DNA from: JAFGNV01 sp964612485
Lineage (GTDB): Bacteria > Chloroflexota > Anaerolineae > 4572-78 > J111
Reading direction: 5' to 3'
DNA length: 64,000 nt
Assembly: GCA_964612485.1 (NCBI GenBank)
Contig: CAZTFF010000013.1
Coordinates: forward strand, 1-64,000
Within the stretch, counting starts at the first letter, position 1. Each line of letters begins with the position of its first letter. Under the pieces are notes generated by a model. That model was not told where the DNA came from. It saw nothing but the letters and a program-made list of their open reading frames with translations, and ran no database searches. The position numbers and the translations under genes are program-made. Below are positions 16,938 to 24,941 of the stretch, one piece after another.

Positions 16938-19409
16938 CTAGGCCATAGCTTCAGGCATCGGCGAAGCAACTTTGTCTTCGGTTGGCGAAGAATCGATAAC
17001 TTTGAAGACAATTTCGCCGTCTTCCGCATCTGCCTGCACGGTATCACCGTTTTTGAACTCGTTAGCCAGAATACCTTCGGAAATGGCATCTTCAATTTTA
17101 TTTTGGATCACGCGGCGCAGGGGGCGCGCGCCAAAATCAGGATCGTAGCCTTCTTCCGCAATCAGTTCTTTGGCTTCCTCGGTTACCACCAGGGTCATTT
17201 CCCGTTCATCCAGCCGTTCCCGCACGTCGTCCAGCAGCAGATCAACAATTTCTTTGATCTCTTTTCTGCTCAGGGCGCGGAAGATGATGGTGCTGTCGAG
17301 CCGGTTACGGAACTCCGGGCGGAACATGCGCTCCATCTCGTCCATGACCTGTTTGCGCATTTTCCTGTAGGCTTCTTCTTCGCTGAGTTCTTCAGCCCGC
17401 TTGATGTTAAAGCCCAGGCTTGTTTCTCGCTTGATCAAATCTGCGCCCACGTTAGAGGTCAGGATGAGAATACAGTTGCGGAAATCAACTTTTTTGCCTT
17501 TGGCATCGCTGAGTTGGCCGTCTTCCATTACTTGCAGTAACGTGTTGAAGGCTTCCGGGTGCGCCTTCTCAATCTCATCAAACAAAATTACGCTATAGGG
17601 CCGGCGGCGGACGGCTTCGGTTAGCTGGCCGCCTTCTTCGTAGCCCACATAGCCGGGCGGTGAGCCAACCAGCCGGGCCACGTTGTGCCGTTCCATAAAT
17701 TCGCTCATGTCCAGTTTAACCAGCGCGTCTTCGCTGCCAAACATGAATTCGGCCAGGGTTTTGGCCAGTTCGCTTTTGCCCACGCCCGTGGGCCCCAGAA
17801 ACATGAACGTGCCTATTGGTCGGCGGGGGTCTTTCATACCGGCTCTGGCCCGGCGCACAGATTTAGAAATGGCTACAATCGCTTCATGCTGCCCCACAAT
17901 GCGTTGGTGCAAGGCCTCTTCCATCTGCAAGAGGCGTTCTTTTTCTTCGGTAGCCAACTGGCGAACCGGAATGCCGGTCCACATCGAGGTTACTTCAGCT
18001 ATATCCTCGGCCGTCACCTTGGGCTGGTTCGGATCGGGTTTAAAGCTCAGGTCCAGGTCTTCGTTATCAAAGATGTCGGCCTGATCTTCCAGCAACATCA
18101 TATCTTCTATATTGTCCGGTTTATCCGCTTCGGGCGGTGATTCTACCGCTTTTTTCATTTCAGAAGCAAAGGGGATCTTATACAACCGAACACGGGCAGC
18201 AGCCTCGTCAATCAGGTCAATCGCCTTGTCCGGCATAAAACGGTCGGTCACATACCGGGCGGCCAGATGCGCCGCCGACGACAACGCTTCGTCGGTAATT
18301 TCCAGATTGTGGTGCGCTTCGTAGCGGCTGCGCACGCCCTTGAGAATATCGTAGGTTTCTTCGATGCTGGGTTCTTCGACCATCACCGATTGGAACCGGC
18401 GCTCCAGCGCGGCATCGCCTTCGATATGCTTGCGATATTCGTCCATAGTGGTGGCGCCAATGCATTGTAACTCGCCGCGCGCCAACGCGGGCTTGAGAAT
18501 GTTGGCCGCGTCTACAGAGCTGCCGGCGGAACCGGCGCCCACCAGCATGTGCAACTCGTCAATAAACAGAATGGCGCCTGATTCTTTGATTTCGTCAATC
18601 ACGCGTTTGAGCCGTTCTTCAAACTGGCCGCGATACATGGTTCCGGCTACCAGCGAACCGACATCCAGCATGACCACCCGTTTGCCCAGCAGGGTATCGG
18701 GGGCCTCATTGTTGACAATGCGCTGGGCCAATCCTTCGATGATGGCGGTTTTGCCCACGCCGGGTTCGCCAATCAAGGCCGGGTTATTTTTGGTGCGGCG
18801 GGAGAGTATCTGGATGACCCGTTCAATCTCGATTTGCCGGCCCACCACCGGATCCAGCTTGCCTTCGATGGCATGGGCGGTCAGGTCGGTGCCCAATTGG
18901 TCAACCAGAGGGGTGTTTTTATTGGGGTCTTTACTTGATGAAGTGCCAGAGCCTGTTTGTGATGACGTTTCCATCATCACCCGGGCCGTTTGAGAGCGGA
19001 CTTTATCCAGGCTCACGCCCAGCCCTTTCAACACATCCACGGCCACGCCTTCACCGGCTCTGACCAACCCCAGCAGCAGGTGTTCCGTGCCAATGTAATG
19101 ATGCCCCAGCCGGCGGGCTTCATCAACCGCCAGTTCGATCACTCGTTTGGTGCGGGGCGTTAAGCTCAATTTTCCGTACATAGCTCGCTGGCCGCGGCCA
19201 ACGGTACGCTCAACTCGCTCGCGGATTTGGCGGGGATCAACCCCTAAATCTCGCAGCACGCGAACGGCTACACCGTTTTCTTCACGGACCAGCCCCAACA
19301 ACAGGTGCTCGGTCCCAATGTAATTATGGTTCAAGCGTTGGGCTTCTTCCTGGGCCAGCGTTAACACGCGACGCGCGCGCTTGGTAAAACGATCAAATTT
19401 ATCAGACAT
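16938..19409 (-). CDS. clpC: ATP-dependent Clp protease ATP-binding subunit ClpC
   Basis: The 823-residue protein has two N-terminal Clp repeat units (about 1-145, each with NHNYIGTEHLLLGL or GHHYIGTEHLLLGL), an AAA+ module with Walker A GEPGVGKT, a middle domain, and a second AAA+ module with GPTGVGKSE and an FDEIEKAHP Walker B. This order and length fit ClpC, the HSP100 unfoldase that feeds ClpP. An acidic insert follows the first AAA module (LLEDQADIFDNEDLD). The C-terminal tail is short. The ATG has GAGGAT upstream. It is downstream of the S1-like gene on the same strand, separated by a GC-rich hairpin. Confidence 0.95.
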   Translation of the reverse strand: MSDKFDRFTKRARRVLTLAQEEAQRLNHNYIGTEHLLLGLVREENGVAVRVLRDLGVDPRQIRERVERTVGRGQRAMYGKLSLTPRTKRVIELAVDEARRLGHHYIGTEHLLLGLVRAGEGVAVDVLKGLGVSLDKVRSQTARVMMETSSQTGSGTSSSKDPNKNTPLVDQLGTDLTAHAIEGKLDPVVGRQIEIERVIQILSRRTKNNPALIGEPGVGKTAIIEGLAQRIVNNEAPDTLLGKRVVMLDVGSLVAGTMYRGQFEERLKRVIDEIKESGAILFIDELHMLVGAGSAGSSVDAANILKPALARGELQCIGATTMDEYRKHIEGDAALERRFQSVMVEEPSIEETYDILKGVRSRYEAHHNLEITDEALSSAAHLAARYVTDRFMPDKAIDLIDEAAARVRLYKIPFASEMKKAVESPPEADKPDNIEDMMLLEDQADIFDNEDLDLSFKPDPNQPKVTAEDIAEVTSMWTGIPVRQLATEEKERLLQMEEALHQRIVGQHEAIVAISKSVRRARAGMKDPRRPIGTFMFLGPTGVGKSELAKTLAEFMFGSEDALVKLDMSEFMERHNVARLVGSPPGYVGYEEGGQLTEAVRRRPYSVILFDEIEKAHPEAFNTLLQVMEDGQLSDAKGKKVDFRNCILILTSNVGADLIKRETSLGFNIKRAEELSEEEAYRKMRKQVMDEMERMFRPEFRNRLDSTIIFRALSRKEIKEIVDLLLDDVRERLDEREMTLVVTEEAKELIAEEGYDPDFGARPLRRVIQNKIEDAISEGILANEFKNGDTVQADAEDGEIVFKVIDSSPTEDKVASPMPEAMA

Positions 19410-19554
19410 TTAAATCCTCACAAAATCTAACTTCGATAACTATGTAGTACCTTGTCCAAGCCTAATTGTCAAATCCGGTAAAAAATATAGCCGGAAAACA
19501 CGATTTGTCTTCTCAAATTTATCGATCTTTTTCTCAACTTTGCCATTTATACCA

Positions 19555-19578
19555 TGGCCCCAGCATCTGCTGGGGCCA
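19555..19578. terminator. GC-rich perfect hairpin between rpsA-like gene and clpC
   Basis: TGGCCCCAGCA and TGCTGGGGCCA are perfect 11-bp inverted arms with a 2-nt centre. It lies 46 nt after the S1-like stop. There is no strong T-run on the minus strand, so it may act as a processing or pause hairpin rather than a full terminator. Confidence 0.55.
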
Positions 19579-19623
19579 CCAATCAACACTCTAGTTACCT
19601 GAATTAGATCGAACTACTTAAGG

Positions 19624-20904
19624 TTACTCGTCCGTGGTTTCATCCACGGCATTTTCGCTTTCATCTTCAGCAGTGCCCGGCTCGGCTTCAGCGGTATCCT
19701 GCTCAACCTCAGCTTCCTCGGCGGGTGACTCCTCTGCCGGTTCAGTTTGGTCGTCTTTATAATCCAGCCAGTCCTCGTATCCCTCAACTTGCTTCAGGCT
19801 TAACCCCATGCGTTTGCGATCGGGATCGATATGAATAATTCTCACCTGGACATCTTGCCCTTCGGATAAAACATCTTTGGGGTGGACAATATTTCTATCG
19901 CTGATTTCAGAAATATGAATCAACCCTTCGATGCGGTCGTCGAGGCGGGCAAACGCGCCAAAATCGGTGAGTTTGGTGATCACGGCATCAACCACCTGGT
20001 CGATACTGTAATGCTCAAAAACTTCGCTCCAGGGTTCCGGTTCCAGCCGTTTCAGGCTCAACGCCACCCGCTGCTGTTCCTGATCAACGTTGAGGATATA
20101 CACCTCAATTTCATCTCCTACCTTGAGCACTTCACGAGGATGCGAGATGCGGGTCCAGGATAATTCAGATAAATGAATCAAGCCATCGACCCCGCCAATA
20201 TCAACAAACGCGCCAAAGTTGGCCAGGCTGGTCACTTTGCCCATGCGGGTGTTGCCTTCTTCCAATTCATCCAGGAATTCGGCTTTTTCCTGAAGTAGAT
20301 CTTCTTCCGCCGCTTTTTCCGACAAGATCAAACGATTCCGGTCCCGATCTACTTCAATGATCTTTAGCCGTAAGGTTTCGCCCGTCAACTGGCTCCAGCG
20401 ATCAGGGCGATTAGGCCCGCCAAACTGCGCGCTGATAAGCAGAGAACCGGGAACAAACCCTCTGATCTCGCCAAAGCTAACCAACAGGCCGCCTTTATTG
20501 TTGCCCACTACTTTACATTCAATAGTTTCTTTGGATTCAAAAAGACGTTCGGCTTCGTCCCAGTCTTTTTCTATTCTGGCCTGGCTTAGAGAAAGACTGA
20601 TCCGGTCTTCTTCCCCTTCCACACTCACCACAAAAACAGGGATTTTATCGCCTTCCTTAATCTCGGCCAATTCTTCAGAGCTGAGATTGCTCAAATCCTT
20701 CTGGTCTACAATACCTTCGGATTTAGCGCCAACATCAATCAATATTTCATTTGAACTTTTTTGGGCCACCGTGCCTTTGACAATGTCGCCGGGTTTGAGA
20801 ACCCGAAAAAGTTCCTCCTGTTGATCCAGGAGTTCAGCCATGCTCATCATATCTTCTTCAGAGCCGGCCGGCTTGCTTTCATTAGATGGGTTATAACCCT
20901 CCAT
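19624..20904 (-). CDS. rpsA: 30S ribosomal protein S1-like protein with four S1 domains
   Basis: This 426-residue protein contains four S1 (OB-fold) RNA-binding repeats, recognisable at GDIVKGTV, IECKVV, GNTRMGKVTSLANFGAFVD and AVITKLTDFGAFARL. The last two have the strongest GLIHISE motif. An acidic Glu/Asp-rich tail of about 45 residues follows. Four-repeat S1 proteins are typical of bacteria outside the Proteobacteria, and they help mRNAs onto the ribosome. The N-terminal residues before the first domain are acidic and disordered. A GAGGTGA site lies rather far upstream of the ATG. Confidence 0.9.
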   Translation of the reverse strand: MEGYNPSNESKPAGSEEDMMSMAELLDQQEELFRVLKPGDIVKGTVAQKSSNEILIDVGAKSEGIVDQKDLSNLSSEELAEIKEGDKIPVFVVSVEGEEDRISLSLSQARIEKDWDEAERLFESKETIECKVVGNNKGGLLVSFGEIRGFVPGSLLISAQFGGPNRPDRWSQLTGETLRLKIIEVDRDRNRLILSEKAAEEDLLQEKAEFLDELEEGNTRMGKVTSLANFGAFVDIGGVDGLIHLSELSWTRISHPREVLKVGDEIEVYILNVDQEQQRVALSLKRLEPEPWSEVFEHYSIDQVVDAVITKLTDFGAFARLDDRIEGLIHISEISDRNIVHPKDVLSEGQDVQVRIIHIDPDRKRMGLSLKQVEGYEDWLDYKDDQTEPAEESPAEEAEVEQDTAEAEPGTAEDESENAVDETTDE

Positions 20905-21001
20905 ATTTATTACTGGTCACCTCACTATTCGTCTGTGTTACACATAGTCACATTATACTTTGTTTCTGAGCAAAAATCAAACAGATTTGCAGCCGTGAAT
21001 T

Positions 21002-21388
21002 TTATGCCACGGCTACGGCTTCAATCTCTACTTGGGCACCCAGCGGCAAGGCGGCTACCTGCACCGTGCTGCGGGCCGGCGGGTTGGTAGAGAAGAAACC
21101 GCCATACACCTGGTTTATGGCGGCAAAATTGGCCAGGTCGGTCACATAAATGGTGGTTTTGAACACCTGGGCCAGATTACTGCCGGCAGCTTCGAGCACG
21201 GCGGATATGTTTTCCATCACCTGCCGGGTCTGGGCCTCGATTCCTCCTTCTATCAGTTTGCCGGTTTCCGGCACCAGGGGAATCTGTCCGGCGGTATAGA
21301 CAAAATCGCCCACCCGCACTGCTTGCGAGTAAGGGCCTACCGCAGCAGGGGCCTGGTTGGTTGAAATAATTTCACGTATGACTGACAT
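21002..21388 (-). CDS. ridA: RidA/YjgF family imine deaminase
   Basis: The 128-residue protein matches RidA enzymes, which hydrolyse reactive 2-aminoacrylate and other enamine/imine intermediates. It shows the N-terminal GPYSQAVRVGDFVYTAGQ segment, a central QVMENISAVLEAAG helix and the C-terminal P-A-R-S-T-V motif, whose Arg binds substrate carboxylate. Length is normal. An AGAGGAGC site precedes the ATG. It is divergent from guaB. Confidence 0.92.
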   Translation of the reverse strand: MSVIREIISTNQAPAAVGPYSQAVRVGDFVYTAGQIPLVPETGKLIEGGIEAQTRQVMENISAVLEAAGSNLAQVFKTTIYVTDLANFAAINQVYGGFFSTNPPARSTVQVAALPLGAQVEIEAVAVA

Positions 21389-21516
21389 GGTTTATGCTCC
21401 TCTTTCGGGATGGGGTAAATTGTATGCCTCATTCCTTAAAATAACGTTCATTAAGCTTCATTGTAGCACAGTCATCCCCTGTGGGCCAAAGTGACCGGGA
21501 CAGTATTTTAAGGTGA

Positions 21517-21545
21517 TTGCCGAAAATAATGGCGTAAGGTAAAAT
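21517..21545 (+). promoter_or_regulatory. Sigma70-type promoter of guaB
   Basis: TTGCCG and TAAAAT are separated by 17 nt, about 50 nt before the guaB start. The match is moderate at -35 (4/6) and good at -10 (5/6). Confidence 0.5.
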
Positions 21546-21594
21546 CTCCTTAACAAACTATCGGCTTCATACAGAAAGAAAGCGTGGTAAAGCT

Positions 21595-23055
21595 ATGAAA
21601 ATTCGAGCAACCAAAGGATTAACTTTTGATGACGTTTTGTTGGTTCCCCAACGATCATCTATTTCCTCGCGGCAAAATGTTGACACCTTCACCCGGTTAA
21701 CGCCCGCCATCCGGCTGTACCTGCCCATTATGAGCGCCAATATGGATACGGTCACCGAAGCGCCAATGGCAATTGCCATGGCTCGGGTGGGCGGAGTCGG
21801 CATTATTCACCGTTTTATGACGATTGATGCCCAGGCCCGGCAGGTGGAGCGGGTAAAACGCGCCCAGGGCTTTGTGGTCGAGCGCCCCCGGTCGATTGCC
21901 CAAACCGCCACCATTGCCGAAGCGCACCGCATGATGGAGCAGCACGATGTGGGCGGGCTGGTGGTTACCAACGGCGGGGAAGAACTGGTGGGGCTGGTGA
22001 CTCAACGGGATGTTTTATTTGCCCCGGATAACCTGGCGCCTGTTGGCTCGGTGATGACGCCGCCCGATCAAATAATCACTGTCAAACCCGCCGTTTCTCC
22101 CGAAGAAGCCCGAAAATTACTGCACCGGCATCGATTAGAGAAATTGCCCATTGTGGACGATGAGGGGCGGTTGGTTGGATTGATCACGGCGCAGGACCTG
22201 GTGAAGCATCAGAAAAATCCAAATGCTACGCAGGATGAGCGGGGCCGACTACGCGTGGGCGCGGCCCTTGGCGTGCAGCCGCACGATATGGCGCGGGCCG
22301 AAGCCCTGCTGTCCGCCGGCGCGGATGTGCTGGTGTTGGATATTGCCCACGGCCACGCCGACCACTGCCTGACGATGATTGAGAATTTACGGCAAACGTT
22401 CCCCCAGGCCCAAATTGTGGCCGGCAACGTAGCCTCCAAAGAAGGCGCGCGCGAGCTGGCCGAGGCCGGCGCCGATGCCATTAAAGTGGGCGTTGGCCCC
22501 GGCTCTATTTGCACCACCCGCATTGTGACCGGTTTTGGCGTACCCCAACTGACCGCGATTATGGATGCCGTGGCGGGCGTGGCCGAAACAGGACGCGACA
22601 TCCCCCTTATTGCCGACGGCGGCATCAGAGCTTCGGGAGATATGGTTAAAGCGCTGGCCGCCGGGGCCTCTACGGTGATGATCGGCAGCCTGTTTGCCGG
22701 CTGCGAGGAATCGCCCGGCTCTACCGTGATCCGCAACGGGCAGAAGAACAAGATTGTGCGCGGCATGGCCTCGCTGGGCGCGGCCATGGGCCGCAAAGCC
22801 GTGGAGCAGCAAAAAGATGAAAGCGCCGAAAGCCAGGAGGATTGGGCCAAAGTGGTGCCGGAGGGCGTGGAAGCCGTGGTTCCCTACCGGGGGCATGTTA
22901 AAGAGTTGGTTTACCAACTGGTGGGCGGGCTGCGTTCCGGCCTGAGTTACGGCGGCGCAGGGACCATTGAGGAATTACAGGCCAACGCCGAGTTCATCGA
23001 AATTACCCCCGCCGGCATGCAAGAAAGCCACTCGCACGATGTGAACCGGGTTTGA
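21595..23055 (+). CDS. guaB: Inosine-5'-monophosphate dehydrogenase
   Basis: This 486-residue enzyme converts IMP to XMP with NAD+, the committed step of GMP synthesis. The N-terminal TFDDVLLVP motif, a tandem CBS insertion (about 95-205), the catalytic loop GVGPGSICTTR with Cys306, the IADGGIR phosphate-binding segment and the mobile flap residues near the C-terminus are all present. Length is normal. The ribosome-binding site is weak. It is divergent from ridA and convergent with the GNAT gene; a promoter is visible upstream. Confidence 0.96.
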   Translation: MKIRATKGLTFDDVLLVPQRSSISSRQNVDTFTRLTPAIRLYLPIMSANMDTVTEAPMAIAMARVGGVGIIHRFMTIDAQARQVERVKRAQGFVVERPRSIAQTATIAEAHRMMEQHDVGGLVVTNGGEELVGLVTQRDVLFAPDNLAPVGSVMTPPDQIITVKPAVSPEEARKLLHRHRLEKLPIVDDEGRLVGLITAQDLVKHQKNPNATQDERGRLRVGAALGVQPHDMARAEALLSAGADVLVLDIAHGHADHCLTMIENLRQTFPQAQIVAGNVASKEGARELAEAGADAIKVGVGPGSICTTRIVTGFGVPQLTAIMDAVAGVAETGRDIPLIADGGIRASGDMVKALAAGASTVMIGSLFAGCEESPGSTVIRNGQKNKIVRGMASLGAAMGRKAVEQQKDESAESQEDWAKVVPEGVEAVVPYRGHVKELVYQLVGGLRSGLSYGGAGTIEELQANAEFIEITPAGMQESHSHDVNRV

Positions 23056-23065
23056 ATCTCAGATA

Positions 23066-23545
23066 TCAAAGAAATAACACAAAGTTGGCGGCATGCGCTC
23101 GCTCCTGCCAGCCGGCTTTTTTGTAAAACCCGCGCCGGTACGACTCTCTGTTACGCATGTTCAGCAGCGACAGCCTGTAACAGCCGCGTTGTTTGGCGTC
23201 TGTTTTCACGGCTTCCAGCAGCAGGCGGCCAATCCCCTGCCCCTGGGCCGAGGCCCGCACAAACAGCTCCGAAACATAACCTTCCGGCCCCTTGAGCAGC
23301 AGGTACGGCAACCAATGCACCACCGTGTAGCCGTCCACCCGGCCATCGGCGTTTTCCGCCACGTAAACGGTGTGGCTATCGCTGGCCGCGCATAACCGGA
23401 AATGGCGACTGATGCGCTGCTCCGTATCCGAGAGGGATTCTTCGTTAAGATGGGCAAATTGTTGGAGGTCCCGGAGAAGGGCCGCAATTTCGGGGACATC
23501 ATCCTCAGTTGCGCTGCGGATTTTTATTTTTTGATGATGGATCAT
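23066..23545 (-). CDS. GNAT family N-acetyltransferase
   Basis: This 159-residue protein has the GNAT fold: an N-terminal IRSATEDDVPEIAALL motif, the VSELFVRASAQGQGIGRLLLEA segment in which QGQGIG binds acetyl-CoA pyrophosphate, and a C-terminal RESYRRGFYKKAGW motif. The substrate is not recognisable. It starts 3 nt after the stop of the dehydrogenase gene upstream on the same strand, so it is cotranscribed and perhaps translationally coupled. Confidence 0.87.
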   Translation of the reverse strand: MIHHQKIKIRSATEDDVPEIAALLRDLQQFAHLNEESLSDTEQRISRHFRLCAASDSHTVYVAENADGRVDGYTVVHWLPYLLLKGPEGYVSELFVRASAQGQGIGRLLLEAVKTDAKQRGCYRLSLLNMRNRESYRRGFYKKAGWQERAHAANFVLFL

Positions 23546-23548
23546 AAT

Positions 23549-24625
23549 TCAAGTGCCCAGCGCCTGCCAAACCTCTAATTTTGATTTGACGCGCCGGATC
23601 ACCTCATCCGTGAATTCGGTGGTAGAGCTGGTGCCGCCCAGATCGGTGGTGCGAAGGCCATCATACACCGCTTCAAATGACGATTCATAAATAGCTCGCG
23701 ATATTTGCGCGGCTTCGGGCGTGTCCATATAGCGGTACAGGGCCGCGCCGGCCAAAATCATGGCCAGCGGATTGGCCAGGTTTTTGCCTTCCAGAGCGGG
23801 CGCGGTGCCGTGGGGCGCTTCGGCCATGACCACCTGGTGGGTCCAATTGTCATCAAAAGAGATCAGCAGCGATTCCGCGCCGCCAATAGAGCCAAACATT
23901 TGCAGCACCAGGTCGCTCAAACAATCGCCGTCCCGGTTCAGCGAGGGGATGACCATGCCATCCCCGGCATTGGTCATCAGCAGCGCGTAGGTGGCATCGA
24001 TCAATTGCGGTTCGTAACGGACGCCGGGATACTTTTCGGCGGCGGCGTCCATTTCTTCTTTGAGCATGCCTTCATACACCGGGCTGACCGTATATTTTGG
24101 CCCGCCAAATACTTTGACCCCCATTTTTTCGGCGTGCTGAAAAGAAAACTCGGCCACCGCCCGGCAGTGACGGCGGGTGATACGCTCGGTGCGGAAGGCG
24201 ATTTCATCCAGCCCCTCGCCTTCTCGATGTTCTTCCGCGCCGTAGGCATCGCCCACGGCCATCCGCACTACCGCAATGGGCGCATACGCGCCGGCTACGG
24301 GCCGCACGCCGGGAATGCGCCGCCCGGTGCGCACAATCACCGTTCCCTCAACCGCATCACGCAGGATGGCGTTGGGGCTGCCCACATCGCCCGCGCCTTC
24401 CGGCGTGATGGTGGCTGCTTTTAGGCCCAACCCGATTTCTTTCATCGCCTCGGCGGCATCGCACACAATCTGGTTCTCTGTTTTGCGCCGATTCTCCAGG
24501 CTCAGGTCAAATTTAACAAATTCGCAATCCAGGCCGGTTACATTGGGGTCTAACACCCGCAGCGTTTCCTCCAATAATTCCTGGCCGGTCTGGTCGCCTT
24601 CCAAAACAACTATTTTTGTGGTCAC
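23549..24625 (-). CDS. Isocitrate/isopropylmalate-type dehydrogenase
   Basis: This 358-residue beta-decarboxylating dehydrogenase matches the isocitrate/isopropylmalate dehydrogenase family, which uses NAD(P)+ and a divalent metal to oxidise 2-hydroxy acids. The pattern includes an N-terminal GDQTGQEL, an active-site segment with R residues near VIVRTGRR and RITRRHCRAV, the metal-binding NRDGDCLSDL region and the C-terminal HGTAP cofactor loop. The exact substrate is unclear; NAD-type isocitrate dehydrogenase is plausible. The start is the GTG at 24625, seven bases after a GAGGAGG site; an upstream ATG at 24721 would read through the leader terminator. A folded leader RNA with its own promoter precedes it, which may control its expression. 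Confidence 0.86.
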   Translation of the reverse strand: MTTKIVVLEGDQTGQELLEETLRVLDPNVTGLDCEFVKFDLSLENRRKTENQIVCDAAEAMKEIGLGLKAATITPEGAGDVGSPNAILRDAVEGTVIVRTGRRIPGVRPVAGAYAPIAVVRMAVGDAYGAEEHREGEGLDEIAFRTERITRRHCRAVAEFSFQHAEKMGVKVFGGPKYTVSPVYEGMLKEEMDAAAEKYPGVRYEPQLIDATYALLMTNAGDGMVIPSLNRDGDCLSDLVLQMFGSIGGAESLLISFDDNWTHQVVMAEAPHGTAPALEGKNLANPLAMILAGAALYRYMDTPEAAQISRAIYESSFEAVYDGLRTTDLGGTSSTTEFTDEVIRRVKSKLEVWQALGT

Positions 24626-24700
24626 AACAACACCTCCTCGTGAATGATTTGCGTGGCCGCTGTATACCAAGTGTACGTTAAAACTTGAGAATCGCCAAGC

Positions 24701-24831
24701 GGAAAATAAAAAGGAGCGCATAGGCGCTCCTCAATTGCCGCCTGATGGAATTTTAATAGCAAGAATAAAATTAGGGGCGGCAGCCTGTTACTCTAATGAT
24801 GGTCGCTCCATCCGCGTAGAGCCGGCAGGCA
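24701..24831 (-). ncRNA. Structured leader or small RNA ending in an intrinsic terminator
   Basis: Read on the minus strand, transcription from the promoter at 24866-24838 would begin at the first stem. Nested helices follow: GCCTG/CAGGC (24830-24826 with 24787-24783) enclosing CTCTA/TAGAG and then GATGG/CCATC around loop AGCGA. A second arm follows with TGCCGCC/GGCGGCA (24782-24776 with 24742-24736) enclosing AATTTTA/TAAAATT. It ends in AGGAGCGC/GCGCTCCT (24731-24712) followed by TTTTTATTTT. All paired segments named are perfect. The length is about 125 nt and the dehydrogenase start lies about 75 nt further on, so it could be a terminating riboregulator or an independent small RNA. I do not recognise a known riboswitch class. 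Confidence 0.7.
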
Positions 24832-24837
24832 CGTAAT

Positions 24838-24866
24838 ACTATACACGAACATGCACAGAATTGCAA
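24838..24866 (-). promoter_or_regulatory. Sigma70 promoter for the structured RNA
   Basis: On the minus strand TTGCAA (24866-24861) and TATAGT (24843-24838) are separated by exactly 17 nt. The predicted start, 6-8 nt downstream, coincides with the first base pair of the folded RNA. Confidence 0.65.
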
Positions 24867-24941
24867 CTTGATCTTTTTTGACGCGACTTTCCCGGCCTGC
24901 TAAACTTTCTGTGCACCTGATCACGGAGTAAATGTCAACTT

